Shown: positions 1 to 8,576, counted from the stretch's first letter. The stretch is 64,000 nt of DNA from Microbacterium schleiferi (GCF_015565955.1 NZ_CP064760.1:930001-994000), one strand, 5' to 3'. The notes: a model not told the origin generated them from the letters alone. Made by a program: numbers and translations.

Positions 1-372
1 GATTTCGAGGACGCGAACGGTCGCCCTATTCACGCGGAGGACATGATCCGGTCTGGTCAGCTCGCGGTGACGGGTCCGTTTGGTGAGCGGCCGATCGAGT
101 ACCCGGCTGATCAGCGGGAGTTCATCAAAACTCAGTCCGCTGCTGACACGGCGGTGGCGAACTATCTCGCGAAGGTGTCGAAGGGTTCCCCGTTGGAGGT
201 TCCGGTCACGTTGACCGTTGACCCTCGGCTGGAGTTCGACGTGGTTACGGTGAACCGTCCCGGTGCTGGTGGGGAACCGGACCCGGCGTTGGCTTTCACG
301 GGCCGGGTGTGCCGGTGGACGATGACGAAGGACCAGCCGATGCAAGCGACGGTGAGGGTCCCGAATGCGTAG
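1..372 (+). CDS. Phage minor tail protein, 5'-truncated by window edge
   Basis: The frame is open from base 1, so this is the C-terminal 123 residues of a longer phage structural protein; the ATG at 43 is internal. The tail of the protein has the beta-rich pattern ending in GRVCRWTM and ATVRVPNA that is seen at the C-termini of actinophage minor tail/baseplate proteins. Its stop overlaps the start of the next tail gene by 8 bases, as in a tightly packed late operon. Wobble positions are richer in T than in the chromosomal genes beyond 9 kb. The tail role comes mainly from the neighbours. Confidence 0.6.
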   Translation, partial: DFEDANGRPIHAEDMIRSGQLAVTGPFGERPIEYPADQREFIKTQSAADTAVANYLAKVSKGSPLEVPVTLTVDPRLEFDVVTVNRPGAGGEPDPALAFTGRVCRWTMTKDQPMQATVRVPNA

Positions 373-1231
373 CCAGGAATGGGTTGCCCGGTCCCTCGCT
401 GATGTGCCGGTGGTCGAGTCGATCGTGGGGGTTTTCGTTTCTCAGGACGGCCCGGTCGCGACGGTCGATGTTGCTGGGCGCCGGTTGTCGGTGAAAGCTG
501 CGACCCAGTTGCGGGTGTTGCCGTCTGACCCGGTCAGGTTGGAGCGGCGCGGCCCGGATCTGGTTGTTGTGGGGCCGACGGTAAACCGGGCCACGTTGGG
601 GAAGGTGACCGTTGACGGTAACCCGGCGACGGTCGAGTACCCGGATGGTTCCGGTGTGACCGCTGAACTTCCCGTGGTTGACGGGCTCACGGTCGAGGTT
701 GATGATCCGGTGATCATTGACTGGTCGTCTGGTGGGACTGTCCTCGCGGTGGTGGCTTCGCCGACAGCGACGGAAACCCCGGATGCGCCTGCGGGTTCTG
801 GGCAGACGGTGACGGTGCAGTTGTTCGCTGACCAGTCCGGGTCGTACGGGTCGTCGTGGTGGACGGATGAGGTGTGGGCGTCGAGTTCGTACGTGGGTGG
901 GTGGTTTTACGGCACGAAGATCAAGGATTCGATTCCGGACGGTGCGGTGATCCTTGCCGCGTCGATCTACCTGCCGGCGAAGTCGACGTTCGGTGACTCG
1001 CCGAACTTCGGTATCCACAACCAGGCTGTCAGGCCAGCGGGTTCGTTGACGGTTTCCTCGACGGTTGCGTTGAGCCCGCGGGTTGGGGAGGTTCCTTTGC
1101 CGACGTCGTGGTTCGACACGTTGAAAGCGTCGGACGGTGGTGTCGGCGTGAATCACGGTGGCAGGAACGTGTACCGCTCGGTTGGGGCGGATGGGAACAG
1201 TGGCCGGCTGACGGTCACGTATAGGACGTAG
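365..1231 (+). CDS. Phage minor tail / baseplate-type protein
   Basis: A 288-residue protein, ATG at 365, overlapping the previous tail gene by 8 bases. Residues 1-70 form a short beta-rich domain (VVESIVGVFVSQDGPVATV onward) resembling the OB-like hub domain common at the start of actinophage minor tail proteins. The rest is Ser/Thr/Gly-rich beta structure and may be an adhesin or carbohydrate-facing part. It has no signal peptide or membrane segment. Its place between two other tail genes and upstream of the lysis genes supports a virion role. The exact position in the tail is not known. Confidence 0.6.
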   Translation: MRSQEWVARSLADVPVVESIVGVFVSQDGPVATVDVAGRRLSVKAATQLRVLPSDPVRLERRGPDLVVVGPTVNRATLGKVTVDGNPATVEYPDGSGVTAELPVVDGLTVEVDDPVIIDWSSGGTVLAVVASPTATETPDAPAGSGQTVTVQLFADQSGSYGSSWWTDEVWASSSYVGGWFYGTKIKDSIPDGAVILAASIYLPAKSTFGDSPNFGIHNQAVRPAGSLTVSSTVALSPRVGEVPLPTSWFDTLKASDGGVGVNHGGRNVYRSVGADGNSGRLTVTYRT

Positions 1232-1240
1232 GAGGCAGGG

Positions 1241-1783
1241 ATGGCCGCTGATGGTACTGCGGGGGCACGGTTGCAGCCCCAGTTTCTGGGGTCTGGTGCG
1301 CCAGCGACGGCTGAGGATCTGAACATCATCTCGGATCACGTCGCGAAGATGGGCAACATCATGGTGTTGTCGACCGCGGATCGTGAAGCGTTCGAGTCGG
1401 ACGGTTGGGAAGGGCTGTACTGTCACGACACCGACGAAAACCTGCTGTATATGCATGACGGTTCCGCGTGGAAAGTTGAAGGGGTGGCGTCACTGCCGCC
1501 CTACAACTCGAGCACCGTTGCTTTCACGGGGGTGCCGTTCATCCGGGGCGGTATCGCGTCGGGAACCACGAGCGGTACTGGTGTTCTGACTCACACGTTC
1601 CCGGCCGCGTTTCCCACCGCGTGCGCGGGTGTGCTGATCATGCCGCACCAGAACTCTGGGTATGCGGCGCAGAATCTTCCCGTGCTGGTTCAATCGTCGG
1701 TTTCGGCGACGGGCTTCCAGACGTTGTGGGCGTCGGCTGCTGGGGTGGCGGTGGCGTTGCCGTACATCGCGTTCGGGTACTGA
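1241..1783 (+). CDS. Phage tail/fibre-associated protein
   Basis: A 180-residue protein with an excellent ribosome site (GGAGG, 1231-1235) just before ATG 1241. Residues about 45-75 (AFESDGWEGLYCHDTDEN) resemble the short module found in many phage tail-tip proteins that ends in a DG-W motif. The C-terminus ends in YIAFGY, like the last residues of Gp53-like receptor-binding fibre domains. It is Gly/Ser/Thr-rich with no membrane segment. Context and C-terminal motif suggest a tail-tip or fibre component; no enzymatic motif is visible. Confidence 0.55.
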   Translation: MAADGTAGARLQPQFLGSGAPATAEDLNIISDHVAKMGNIMVLSTADREAFESDGWEGLYCHDTDENLLYMHDGSAWKVEGVASLPPYNSSTVAFTGVPFIRGGIASGTTSGTGVLTHTFPAAFPTACAGVLIMPHQNSGYAAQNLPVLVQSSVSATGFQTLWASAAGVAVALPYIAFGY

Positions 1784-1785
1784 CC

Positions 1786-2526
1786 GTGGGTGTTTTCGAC
1801 TGGTTCACGAAGTACGAAGTGACGTGCGATTGGGATTGCCACCGTGCTCGCGGGTCTCGCGGCGGTGAGGATCGTCGCCACCCGGTCGGGTCGCCTGTTC
1901 TCGCCCCGTACGACGCGACCGTGACCTACGGGATGTACGACGACGGCGCGAGCTACGTGCAGTTCAAGTACACGAACGGGTACGCGCATCAGGCGATCCA
2001 TGTGCAGAAGGACGGACGTGTCCCGAACGGTTCGCGAGTCGCTGCCGGAACATCGTGCGCGATCACTGACGGGCGCCGGGGAACCTTCGGAGCAGGTACG
2101 TCCACAGGCCAGCATTGCCACTTTCAGGGGCACGCACCGGACGGGACGCGCATTCCGTGGCAGGACGTTCCCGCACCGACAGCGCATCTCGCCAGCATCA
2201 GTTTCCGACCGTTCACGATTCCTGAGGAGATCGACATGACATCGGCACGCATCATCAGCTACGCATCACCGACGCACCGCAACGGGATCGTGCTCGCCGC
2301 GCCGGGGTTCTGGAACCCGTTCACGGGTGAGGAATGGGCGTACTTCTCAGCCACGAACCTCGCAGAAGACATACCGATCCACGTCCCGATCAACGACCGC
2401 GCGTACGACCTGGTGAAGTCGATCTACTCCCCGCAGGGCGTGGACGTAAAAGTCGTTGCTGATAGTGATGCGATCGCGCAGGCGACGGTGCAGGCGCTCA
2501 TCGACCGACTCGGGAAAGCATCGTGA
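1786..2526 (+). CDS. Endolysin, M23-like peptidase
   Basis: A 246-residue protein. GTG 1786 is chosen because it lies two bases after the previous stop; the frame stays open further upstream, but only through low-quality sequence overlapping the previous gene. Residues about 30-125 follow the M23 (lysostaphin-type) plan: APYDATVTYG corresponds to the usual AP-DGTV strand, NGYAHQ to the YAH motif, and GQHCHFQGH carries the HxH zinc pair. The first HxxxD ligand pair is poorly conserved (CH...GGED), so zinc coordination is uncertain. It would cut peptidoglycan cross-bridges at lysis. The C-terminal 90 residues may bind the wall. It overlaps the next gene (GTGA), fitting a lysis cassette. Confidence 0.7.
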   Translation: MGVFDWFTKYEVTCDWDCHRARGSRGGEDRRHPVGSPVLAPYDATVTYGMYDDGASYVQFKYTNGYAHQAIHVQKDGRVPNGSRVAAGTSCAITDGRRGTFGAGTSTGQHCHFQGHAPDGTRIPWQDVPAPTAHLASISFRPFTIPEEIDMTSARIISYASPTHRNGIVLAAPGFWNPFTGEEWAYFSATNLAEDIPIHVPINDRAYDLVKSIYSPQGVDVKVVADSDAIAQATVQALIDRLGKAS

Positions 2527-2807
2527 TCATCGACATTCCTCCCGGCTGGGCGCTGGTCGCTGCTGCTGTAGCTGCCGGAATCCTCACGATCCTTGGGAGC
2601 ATCGTGATCTGGTGGCTACGGCAGCTTGAGAAACGATCCGACACGCAAGAAGCGAGGATCGCCGCGCAGGACGCCCGTATCCAGAAGCTCGAGGCGCGGG
2701 ACCGGAAGTCGTGGATCTACATCCAGTCCCTCATTCTCTTCGCCCACACTCACGCGCCGGGTATCCGGCTACCCGATCCGCCCGACGGGTGGATGGAAGA
2801 CGACTGA
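2523..2807 (+). CDS. Small membrane protein with coiled coil, lysis cassette
   Basis: A 94-residue protein whose GTG start overlaps the endolysin stop (GTGA, 2523-2526), so translation is probably coupled. One membrane segment lies at residues about 8-31 (ALVAAAVAAGILTILGSIV). A charged, heptad-like stretch follows (EKRSDTQEARIAAQDARIQ). This plan, one TM then a cytoplasmic coiled coil, fits holin-like or spanin-like accessory proteins in actinophage lysis cassettes. The function is inferred from position. Confidence 0.6.
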   Translation: MIIDIPPGWALVAAAVAAGILTILGSIVIWWLRQLEKRSDTQEARIAAQDARIQKLEARDRKSWIYIQSLILFAHTHAPGIRLPDPPDGWMEDD

Positions 2808-2824
2808 CCTGGGAGGGTCCACCA

Positions 2825-3121
2825 ATGAACACACGTCAGGATCTGATCCTCGCGACCATCCGCACCGCCATTCCCGGCGCTGTCGGGTGGGTTCTCGCGT
2901 ACCTCATCGCCCGCATCCCCGCAGTCGGGGACGTGATCGCGTACGTCGATGGGATTCTCGCGGAATCCGCACCCGGATACACCGTGTCGGTGATCCTCAC
3001 TGGTGCGTGCGTCGGCGCTGTGATCGCCGCGTACTACTGGGCTGCGCGTGAACTGGGGAAGAAGTGGCCCGCGGTGGAACGGTTCCTGCTGGGTTCCGCG
3101 AAGACCCCGACCTACAACTGA
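2825..3121 (+). CDS. Putative holin
   Basis: A 98-residue protein. ATG 2825 is preceded by GGGAGG (2812-2817); the frame runs further upstream but overlaps the previous gene. Two hydrophobic segments are seen, at about residues 14-32 (PGAVGWVLAYLIARIP) and 52-72 (VILTGACVGAVIAAYYWAA), followed by a basic tail. Size, two membrane spans and position right after the endolysin are typical of an actinophage holin, which would form membrane lesions and release the endolysin. No family-specific motif was recognised. Confidence 0.65.
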   Translation: MNTRQDLILATIRTAIPGAVGWVLAYLIARIPAVGDVIAYVDGILAESAPGYTVSVILTGACVGAVIAAYYWAARELGKKWPAVERFLLGSAKTPTYN

Positions 3122-3143
3122 ACTTCAGAGAGGGAACACCATC

Positions 3144-5855
3144 ATGGGTTTGCCTGCCTACATCCCCACCCGCACGGTCGGTTTCCGCGGCGTCCTCGAG
3201 CTCGAGCAGGGCAAGGGGCTGACCGCGAGGGTGGCTGTTCGTTCGTCGGGTTCGCTGCGGTTGGCTGACACGGGTGAGCTGTTCGAAACCCTCGGTGGCG
3301 TGTTCTCATCCGGGCGGGGAGCGTCGGTCACGTTCGAGCTTCCCGTCACGGACGATGATGGCTGGTTGACCACAGCGAACGAGATCATTGACGTGTCCGA
3401 GGGTGGGGCGTACACCCACACGTACACGGCGGTCGTGACTGTGCTGGACGCGACCGGGCAGCCGGTGGGGGACAAGTACGAGTACGGGCCGTTCGTGGTG
3501 CCGGCGTCTGAGTCGACGCTTTGGCTGGACGAGCTTGAGGAGCAGACCACAACGGCTGGTTCGGTGGTGGCTCGCCCGACTGTGTACGCGGTGAACGGTC
3601 AGGATGGTGAGGTCACGATCACTGCCGCCGGCCTGGGCGCGTACGTGAAGCCCAATACGGGTGTCCCGAAGACGGATCTCGCTGCCGCTGTGCAGACGTC
3701 TCTCGGGAAGGCCGATGATGCGCTGCCGGCGACAGAGAAGGGCGCGGATGATGGTGTCGCCGAGCTCGTCGACGGGAAGGTCCCCGCTGCGCAGACGGAC
3801 ATGGCCGCCATCGCCGCAGCACCTGAACTATCCGCTGCAATAGCTGATGGACTCGCGGTCTTCTCACTCGGCGACGCAACCGAAAACGACACGGATCGGA
3901 TCAACACGGCGCTGACGGCCTGCCGTCTCGCTGGGGGTGGGGTCGTTTACGGGAAGCCGGGTGCGGACTACAAGATCGACGACACGCTCATTATCGGAGC
4001 TGGTACGTTGCTGGACCTTGGAGCCTCTGACCTGACGCTTCTGCCTGGTTCAAACTGCCAGATGGTCACGAACTACAGCGACCGCGTGCCTGTCGGGACA
4101 GCCACTGATGCGGCGGTTACGTCGGGGAGTGCAGTCGTCACGACCAGCCTGGCGTCTGTCGCAGCGGTCGGCATGACCGTCTATGTCGACGGTGCTGGGT
4201 CCAACGGCTACGGCGAACTGATCGGCCTCGTCGGATCGGTTGACACCGGGGCTGGCACGATCACCCTCCACAAGCTGCATGGCACGACAATTCCAGCAGT
4301 AGCAAGCGCTACGGTATCAGGTGCGAACATTCAGCTGTCGAACGTCGATGCCGATGTCCACATCAGAATCCGCAACGCGAAGCGGGGGGCGAACGGCCCC
4401 GACTCCGGCGTTGCTCGCGGCTCGGCTATCGCGGGTCACTCGATCTTCCTACGCGGCGTTCGCCAGTACAGCGTCGAGGTGCAGCGCGCCACATCGACTG
4501 CGGGCATCAGCTTCATCTGGCCGACGAACGCCTCCCACGGCACGGTGCGACTCTGGGATGCCGATGTCCACCGCACGGGGGTGCAGGTCGTCGGCCCAAT
4601 CTTCGATCTCCGCCTGTATGCGCGCGGGCGTTGCACAGACGACCTCGTGAACCTCTGCGGGAACGTCTACCGTGACCAGACCAACACGTCCGGCGATGTC
4701 GTCGGTGTCACCATCGAGGACATCGTCAACTCCGGAACGACCAACGGCTCGGCCTTGAAGATCAACCCTTGCCAGGGGAACTTCGTTGACGGTGTTGTGG
4801 TCGAGGGCCGGATCGGTGGCGTCCGCAACGGCGGAGCAGCATCCCGTATCACGATCATGGAAGACATCGTGGAGGAAGAAACCACAGGCGGTACCTGCGG
4901 CTCGATCGACCTGGGCGTGATTGACTTCCCGGCGTCATCCAGCGGCGTCCTAGGCTTTGGTGGCGTGGCCATACGGTCACTGAAGGCGCATGTGATCGGG
5001 CGTACTGTCCACCCGGTTCGCATCAACCCTGGCGACGGGAACACCACCCCCCCGGTGATTGAATCAGTGGATCTGGCTCTCGACTTCACTGGAGATATCG
5101 GTGAAGGCGTCCAGTTGCTGAACTATGCAACAATCGGCACCCTGAAGCTGCGGGTAAAGAGCTTCACGCCGTCTGCGGACAGATCGTTCCTTCGTATGAA
5201 CTCGGCAAACGCGAGGGTCCGACACCTGATCTTGGACACCCCGCAGATCACTGTTGGTCGGGCCACGACGGTCGGCCTGGTTCGTCTTACGGCAGGGACC
5301 GTCGATCGAGTCTCATTCATCGACCCGAACATCGTTTGGCCCGTCACCACGAACGGTTGCGTATGTGTGCTTCTGGAGGGTGCTACGGTCGGCGGCATCC
5401 TCTTTCGTGATGGCGAGGTCGCGCTGGGTGACTCTGTTGTGCGAGCCAATTCGGGGGCCGTCTCGACAGTTCGATTCGATGGGTTCCGGCACAACGCAGG
5501 TCAAAGACTGTTGCACTCGGGACTCGCGACCGTCGTTCATCTAGACGCCGCCCGTCGGATCGACTGCACCCAGTACGCGCTCTACCCCCAGTCCGCCGCA
5601 GTCGCCCTCACTATCAGGGGAACCGGGGCAGAATCGTCAGGATCAAACAGCACGGGCAACGTGCTTCTCAACACCAACGGTGCCGCTTCAGTGCCGTACT
5701 CGCTTGGTATCCGCGGGGACGCTTCAGTATTCGGCAAGGCGGCAGGCGCAATGATGTGGAACACCAACGCATCGCTAGCGTGTGGTGCTGGTCCGGTAAT
5801 CTCGGACGGGACGAGCTGGAAGAACCTCTACAGTGGCGCGACGTACACGCCCTAA
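3144..5855 (+). CDS. Phage tail fibre / tailspike with beta-helix domain
   Basis: A 903-residue protein. ATG 3144 follows AGAGAGGGA; the frame is open back to 3048 but overlaps the holin. The N-terminal 130 residues are a beta-sandwich attachment-type domain. A linker (ITAAGLGAYVKPNTG) then leads to a right-handed beta-helix opening with DATENDTDRINTALTACRL, the hallmark of the pectate-lyase-like superfamily found in tailspikes. The remainder is rich in Gly, Asn, Val and Thr as expected for stacked coils. It probably binds, and may cut, a host surface polysaccharide. It is the last + strand late gene; its stop overlaps the stop of the convergent glycosyltransferase gene by three bases. Confidence 0.75.
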   Translation: MGLPAYIPTRTVGFRGVLELEQGKGLTARVAVRSSGSLRLADTGELFETLGGVFSSGRGASVTFELPVTDDDGWLTTANEIIDVSEGGAYTHTYTAVVTVLDATGQPVGDKYEYGPFVVPASESTLWLDELEEQTTTAGSVVARPTVYAVNGQDGEVTITAAGLGAYVKPNTGVPKTDLAAAVQTSLGKADDALPATEKGADDGVAELVDGKVPAAQTDMAAIAAAPELSAAIADGLAVFSLGDATENDTDRINTALTACRLAGGGVVYGKPGADYKIDDTLIIGAGTLLDLGASDLTLLPGSNCQMVTNYSDRVPVGTATDAAVTSGSAVVTTSLASVAAVGMTVYVDGAGSNGYGELIGLVGSVDTGAGTITLHKLHGTTIPAVASATVSGANIQLSNVDADVHIRIRNAKRGANGPDSGVARGSAIAGHSIFLRGVRQYSVEVQRATSTAGISFIWPTNASHGTVRLWDADVHRTGVQVVGPIFDLRLYARGRCTDDLVNLCGNVYRDQTNTSGDVVGVTIEDIVNSGTTNGSALKINPCQGNFVDGVVVEGRIGGVRNGGAASRITIMEDIVEEETTGGTCGSIDLGVIDFPASSSGVLGFGGVAIRSLKAHVIGRTVHPVRINPGDGNTTPPVIESVDLALDFTGDIGEGVQLLNYATIGTLKLRVKSFTPSADRSFLRMNSANARVRHLILDTPQITVGRATTVGLVRLTAGTVDRVSFIDPNIVWPVTTNGCVCVLLEGATVGGILFRDGEVALGDSVVRANSGAVSTVRFDGFRHNAGQRLLHSGLATVVHLDAARRIDCTQYALYPQSAAVALTIRGTGAESSGSNSTGNVLLNTNGAASVPYSLGIRGDASVFGKAAGAMMWNTNASLACGAGPVISDGTSWKNLYSGATYTP

Positions 5856-6898
5856 AGGGCAGCCTCGAATACTTCGCGGTGCCGTATCCGCCAGGTGGTG
5901 AGATCGTGGGCCTCGGCCCATTCTCTTGCCACCTGGCGGCGCTCACGTTCTGAGACCGCCAGATCGAGCCCGGCTATCCAGTCACCGTGGACGGGTAACC
6001 CGCCGCTTTGCTTCACGACCCGTCGAAAAGCTGCGACTGACCCGTCAACGACGGCGGGCACTCCGTGCGCAGCGGCCTCCAGCAGTACGTTGTTAGGGAG
6101 GCCCTCACCGGATCCATCTGACGTCATCAAGAGCACATCTGCGGCCTGGTACAGATCCGTCGGGTCCATGAAGCCGAGAATCCTCACGCCCTCACCGTCA
6201 CGAAGCGCTGCTCTCAGAGGCCCTTCTCCTGCAATTAGGAGCTGCCCACGCCACTCTCGGCCGATGCGCATAGCAAGCTCCGGGCGCTTCCCTTTGTCGA
6301 GCCTGCCTACCCAGATCGCGAGAGGGCCATCTGGGTTCACTCCCAAGCGGTCTCGAGCCTCTGCTTTGATGTCTGGATTCGGCGGAGTTATTGAAGAGGT
6401 GTCAACCGGGTTCTCGATGACCACGATCCTGCGCCTGTCGTACACAGTGCCCGTCAGCGACGCGGCAGCTTCCTCGGAAACGCAAATGATCGCTGTGGCC
6501 TCCCTGGAAGCTCGTCTGTACGCGTTGCCGAGCGCGAATCGCATTCGACCGTTGAAGACGCCATGTTCGGTCCACAGCACCGGCATGTCTTGGGCCAGTT
6601 GTCGAGTGAAACCAATCTGCTCGCGTTTGAATTGGACATGCGCGAGGCTGTGATCACGCAGACCGACTGCCGTGTCCAGCCTCTCTTGCTCGCTCCTTAG
6701 TTTCGCCAGTCCGGTGAAGAGCGTTCTTGATCCCCACTTCGGACCAAGGTCTACGTCGACTTGAGGTGCGGCCCACCTTGGAATGGACCCGAAGAGTGTG
6801 CCAGGTATCCCACCATCGCCGTACAGCATTCGCAGGTACTTCTCTGCCCCGCCATCGACGGAAGACTGCGCGACGACGGCGACGTGTGGCCCGGTCAA
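5852..6898 (-). CDS. Glycosyltransferase family 4, prophage cargo
   Basis: A 348-residue cytosolic GT4-type enzyme. The N-terminal Rossmann half has the GGAEKYL acceptor-side motif. The C-terminal half has WVGRLDKGKRPEL, LLIAGEGPL and the EGLPNNVLLEAAAHGVP motif with the donor-binding glutamates. The start is TTG 6898, overlapping the stop of the upstream acyltransferase gene (TTGA). It lies between the tail fibre and the integrase on the opposite strand to the late genes, the usual place for lysogenic-conversion genes. A role in altering a host surface glycan is inferred. The sugar donor and acceptor cannot be told from sequence. Confidence 0.8.
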   Translation of the reverse strand: MTGPHVAVVAQSSVDGGAEKYLRMLYGDGGIPGTLFGSIPRWAAPQVDVDLGPKWGSRTLFTGLAKLRSEQERLDTAVGLRDHSLAHVQFKREQIGFTRQLAQDMPVLWTEHGVFNGRMRFALGNAYRRASREATAIICVSEEAAASLTGTVYDRRRIVVIENPVDTSSITPPNPDIKAEARDRLGVNPDGPLAIWVGRLDKGKRPELAMRIGREWRGQLLIAGEGPLRAALRDGEGVRILGFMDPTDLYQAADVLLMTSDGSGEGLPNNVLLEAAAHGVPAVVDGSVAAFRRVVKQSGGLPVHGDWIAGLDLAVSERERRQVAREWAEAHDLTTWRIRHREVFEAAL

Positions 6899-7203
6899 TC
6901 TTCGATCCCAGTCCCGGACCAGCGCGCAAAGGGAGGGACAGAGCGTGTTACGTGGGAGTCATCCGCGATTGAACAGTTATCTCCCAGCGTGAGTCCCGGC
7001 GCGAAGTCGATTGTCACCCGCCGGCCGATCCTCACTCCGTTCCCGATGACCACACCGTCTCCACCACCAGGCTGAGCGTAAGCGCCAATCGAGGTGCCGC
7101 CGCCGATCGAGACATAGTCTCCGATGATCGTGCGTTGTTCGATTCGCACGCGTCCGCGGAACCTCTCGATCGTGACGTTGCTTCCCTTATGCCTGATCTT
7201 CAT
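6895..7203 (-). CDS. Hexapeptide-repeat acyltransferase, short form
   Basis: A 102-residue protein made almost wholly of imperfect hexapeptide repeats (VRIEQR-TIIGDY-VSIGGG, VVIGNG-VRIGRR-VTIDFA, LTLGDN-CSIADD) that fold as a left-handed beta-helix, as in LbH acyl/acetyltransferases. It is shorter than most of the family (about 170-220), so it may be a minimal trimeric enzyme. It forms a two-gene operon with the downstream GT4 gene (4-base overlap), so the pair may add and then acylate a sugar. A TATTCT box 7 bases before ATG suggests a leaderless transcript. Confidence 0.75.
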   Translation of the reverse strand: MKIRHKGSNVTIERFRGRVRIEQRTIIGDYVSIGGGTSIGAYAQPGGGDGVVIGNGVRIGRRVTIDFAPGLTLGDNCSIADDSHVTRSVPPFARWSGTGIED

Positions 7204-7210
7204 GGCGCAA

Positions 7211-7216
7211 AGAATA
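7211..7216 (-). promoter_or_regulatory. -10 box for the acyltransferase-GT operon
   Basis: TATTCT on the - strand lies 7 bases before the ATG at 7203, the spacing of a leaderless promoter. The -35 is weak (TCGAAC, 17 bases upstream). Confidence 0.45.
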
Positions 7217-7270
7217 TCGTGCGGTCGTTTCGCGTTCGAGACCGCGAAGTTCCGACTAACACACCAATAG

Positions 7271-7307
7271 CTCAGGTTTCCTTGAATCCTGAGCGTGCAG
7301 ATTCAAG
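7271..7307. repeat. Two overlapping inverted repeats
   Basis: CTCAGG (7271-7276) pairs with CCTGAG (7288-7293), and CTTGAATC (7281-7288) pairs with GATTCAAG (7300-7307). The two stems share bases and cannot form together. They lie between the cargo operon promoter and the terminator at 7334, so they could be an operator, an att arm or a switching RNA element. Nothing in the sequence decides which. Confidence 0.5.
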
Positions 7308-7333
7308 CCGATCCCGATCCGCTTGAAACTCAC

Positions 7334-7386
7334 AGAGCCCCCGGCTCGACCCCCTCATACTCGAGGGTGGTCGGGTCGGGGGCTCT
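7334..7386 (-). terminator. Terminator hairpin downstream of the DUF4429-like gene
   Basis: AGAGCCCCCGGCTCGACC and GGTCGGGTCGGGGGCTCT form a long stem with two mismatches, starting 21 bases after the stop at 7408. There is no strong U tract on either strand, so termination efficiency is uncertain. Confidence 0.65.
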
Positions 7387-7407
7387 CTTCGTCGTTCCCT
7401 ACTGCGG

Positions 7408-7731
7408 TCAGCTCAACAGCGCACGGTTGATCGCGTCAGCAACCGCCGCGAACTCATCATTCTTCGACGACTTCGTGAACTGGACCGCGTTCGGGTCGTT
7501 CTGAACCTGATAGTTCTTGTTCGACACGAGGCTAGACCCGCCCTTCACCGCAACCGACCCGGGCACCGTCAACCGGATATACCCGGCGGTGAGGCCCGCA
7601 CGTTTGAACTCGACACCCGTGATCTGCTCCAGAGGGATCGTTTTCGTAGCGCCTTTCGTGGTGATGATCACACCCTTGGGGAGCACCTCGATCGAACCGT
7701 TCCGGGATTCCGCTTTCACACTGTCGGTCAT
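7408..7731 (-). CDS. DUF4429-like (PH-type) protein
   Basis: A 107-residue protein. ATG 7731 is chosen because the sequence upstream in frame is Arg/Pro-rich shadow coding. The pattern NGSIEVLPKGVIITTKG, then IPLEQITGVEF and GYIRLTVPG, matches the beta-strand order of DUF4429 domains, a small PH-like fold common in actinobacteria and their phages. It ends with an amphipathic helix (EFAAVADAINRALLS). There is no membrane segment or catalytic motif. It lies beside the integrase and is followed by a hairpin, so it is probably a lysogeny-expressed accessory gene. Its function is unknown. Confidence 0.65.
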   Translation of the reverse strand: MTDSVKAESRNGSIEVLPKGVIITTKGATKTIPLEQITGVEFKRAGLTAGYIRLTVPGSVAVKGGSSLVSNKNYQVQNDPNAVQFTKSSKNDEFAAVADAINRALLS

Positions 7732-7739
7732 GCCACCGG

Positions 7740-7745
7740 ATCGTA
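7740..7745 (-). promoter_or_regulatory. -10 box for the DUF4429-like gene
   Basis: TACGAT on the - strand lies 8 bases before ATG 7731, as in the leaderless promoters elsewhere in the window. No clear -35 is seen. Confidence 0.35.
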
Positions 7746-7766
7746 CCGGGCTGGCGGTGCGCTCGT

Positions 7767-8549
7767 CTACGCCGCAAGGCGCGATGCTTCCGATGCGCGC
7801 AGCAGGTCGGGTCGTGTGACGTGCACGTAGCGTGCGGTCATCTCGGGGGAGGAGTGGCCGAGGAACTCTTGTGCGACGCGGAGGTCGTGTCCGGTGCCCT
7901 CGTAGACGACGGTCCCGGCCCGGTGTCTGAGGGAGTGGGGGTTTGCGCCGACAGCGCGGCGGATGTGTTCGTAGACGGTGTTGGGGTGCAGGTGCCCGTC
8001 CGTTCCTCCTGGGAACAGGTATCCCGCTGGTGCGCGTTGGATGAGGTGTTGAATCTCGGGGGTGAGGTGCACGACCCGGTGCTTGCCGCCTTTGCCGATG
8101 ACGTGCAGCCATGCTCCGGCTTCGATGTCGTCGGTGTGGACTTTCGCGACTTCGTGCCGTCGGAGCCCGCATTCGGCGGCGAGGCGGATCATCATTTCGG
8201 TTTCCGGGTCGGCGTTCGCGATGCCGGCGAGGATGTCGGTGTCGGTGGCGATCCGTGCGGGTCGACGTTCAACGGTGACGGTTTCGAGTTCGGCGGCTGG
8301 GTTGTCGGAGCGTCGGCCGGAGGCGTGCATCCACCGGAAGAATCCGCGGAGCCCGGATACGGCGGCGTTGAGGGATTCGTCTGCAGTCCAGTGGGTATGG
8401 ACCCACTCGTCGAGCTCGAACAGTGTGACTGTGTACGGGTCGATTTCGGTGAGGAGTCGGGCGATGACGGCGCGGCGTTTGCGGATGGTTACGGGTGCGC
8501 GTCGTCGACGGTGGAGGTAGTCGATGAATTGGTCGAGTAGTCCGTCCAT
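7767..8549 (-). CDS. Tyrosine integrase (prophage)
   Basis: A 260-residue tyrosine recombinase. ATG 8549 is chosen because it follows an AGGTG-type ribosome site and starts a normal SAM-like core-binding domain (FIDYLHRRRRAPVTIRKR). The catalytic domain shows the first Arg in ECGLRRHEV, the beta-strand Lys in GKGGKHRVV, HSLRH with His and the second Arg, HRAG, the late His in LGHSS, and Tyr in ARYVHV, the full R-K-H-R-H-Y set. It is shorter than many phage integrases because it lacks an arm-binding domain, so it resembles XerC/D-type enzymes. It marks the right end of the prophage. Confidence 0.9.
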   Translation of the reverse strand: MDGLLDQFIDYLHRRRRAPVTIRKRRAVIARLLTEIDPYTVTLFELDEWVHTHWTADESLNAAVSGLRGFFRWMHASGRRSDNPAAELETVTVERRPARIATDTDILAGIANADPETEMMIRLAAECGLRRHEVAKVHTDDIEAGAWLHVIGKGGKHRVVHLTPEIQHLIQRAPAGYLFPGGTDGHLHPNTVYEHIRRAVGANPHSLRHRAGTVVYEGTGHDLRVAQEFLGHSSPEMTARYVHVTRPDLLRASEASRLAA

Positions 8550-8576
8550 GGTGCACCTGCCGTTCCGCGTATTTCG

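Noticed and set aside
296..1456. 386-codon antisense frame over phage tail genes
   Set aside because: Arg/Pro/His-rich composition, no start context, and overlaps three packed late genes.
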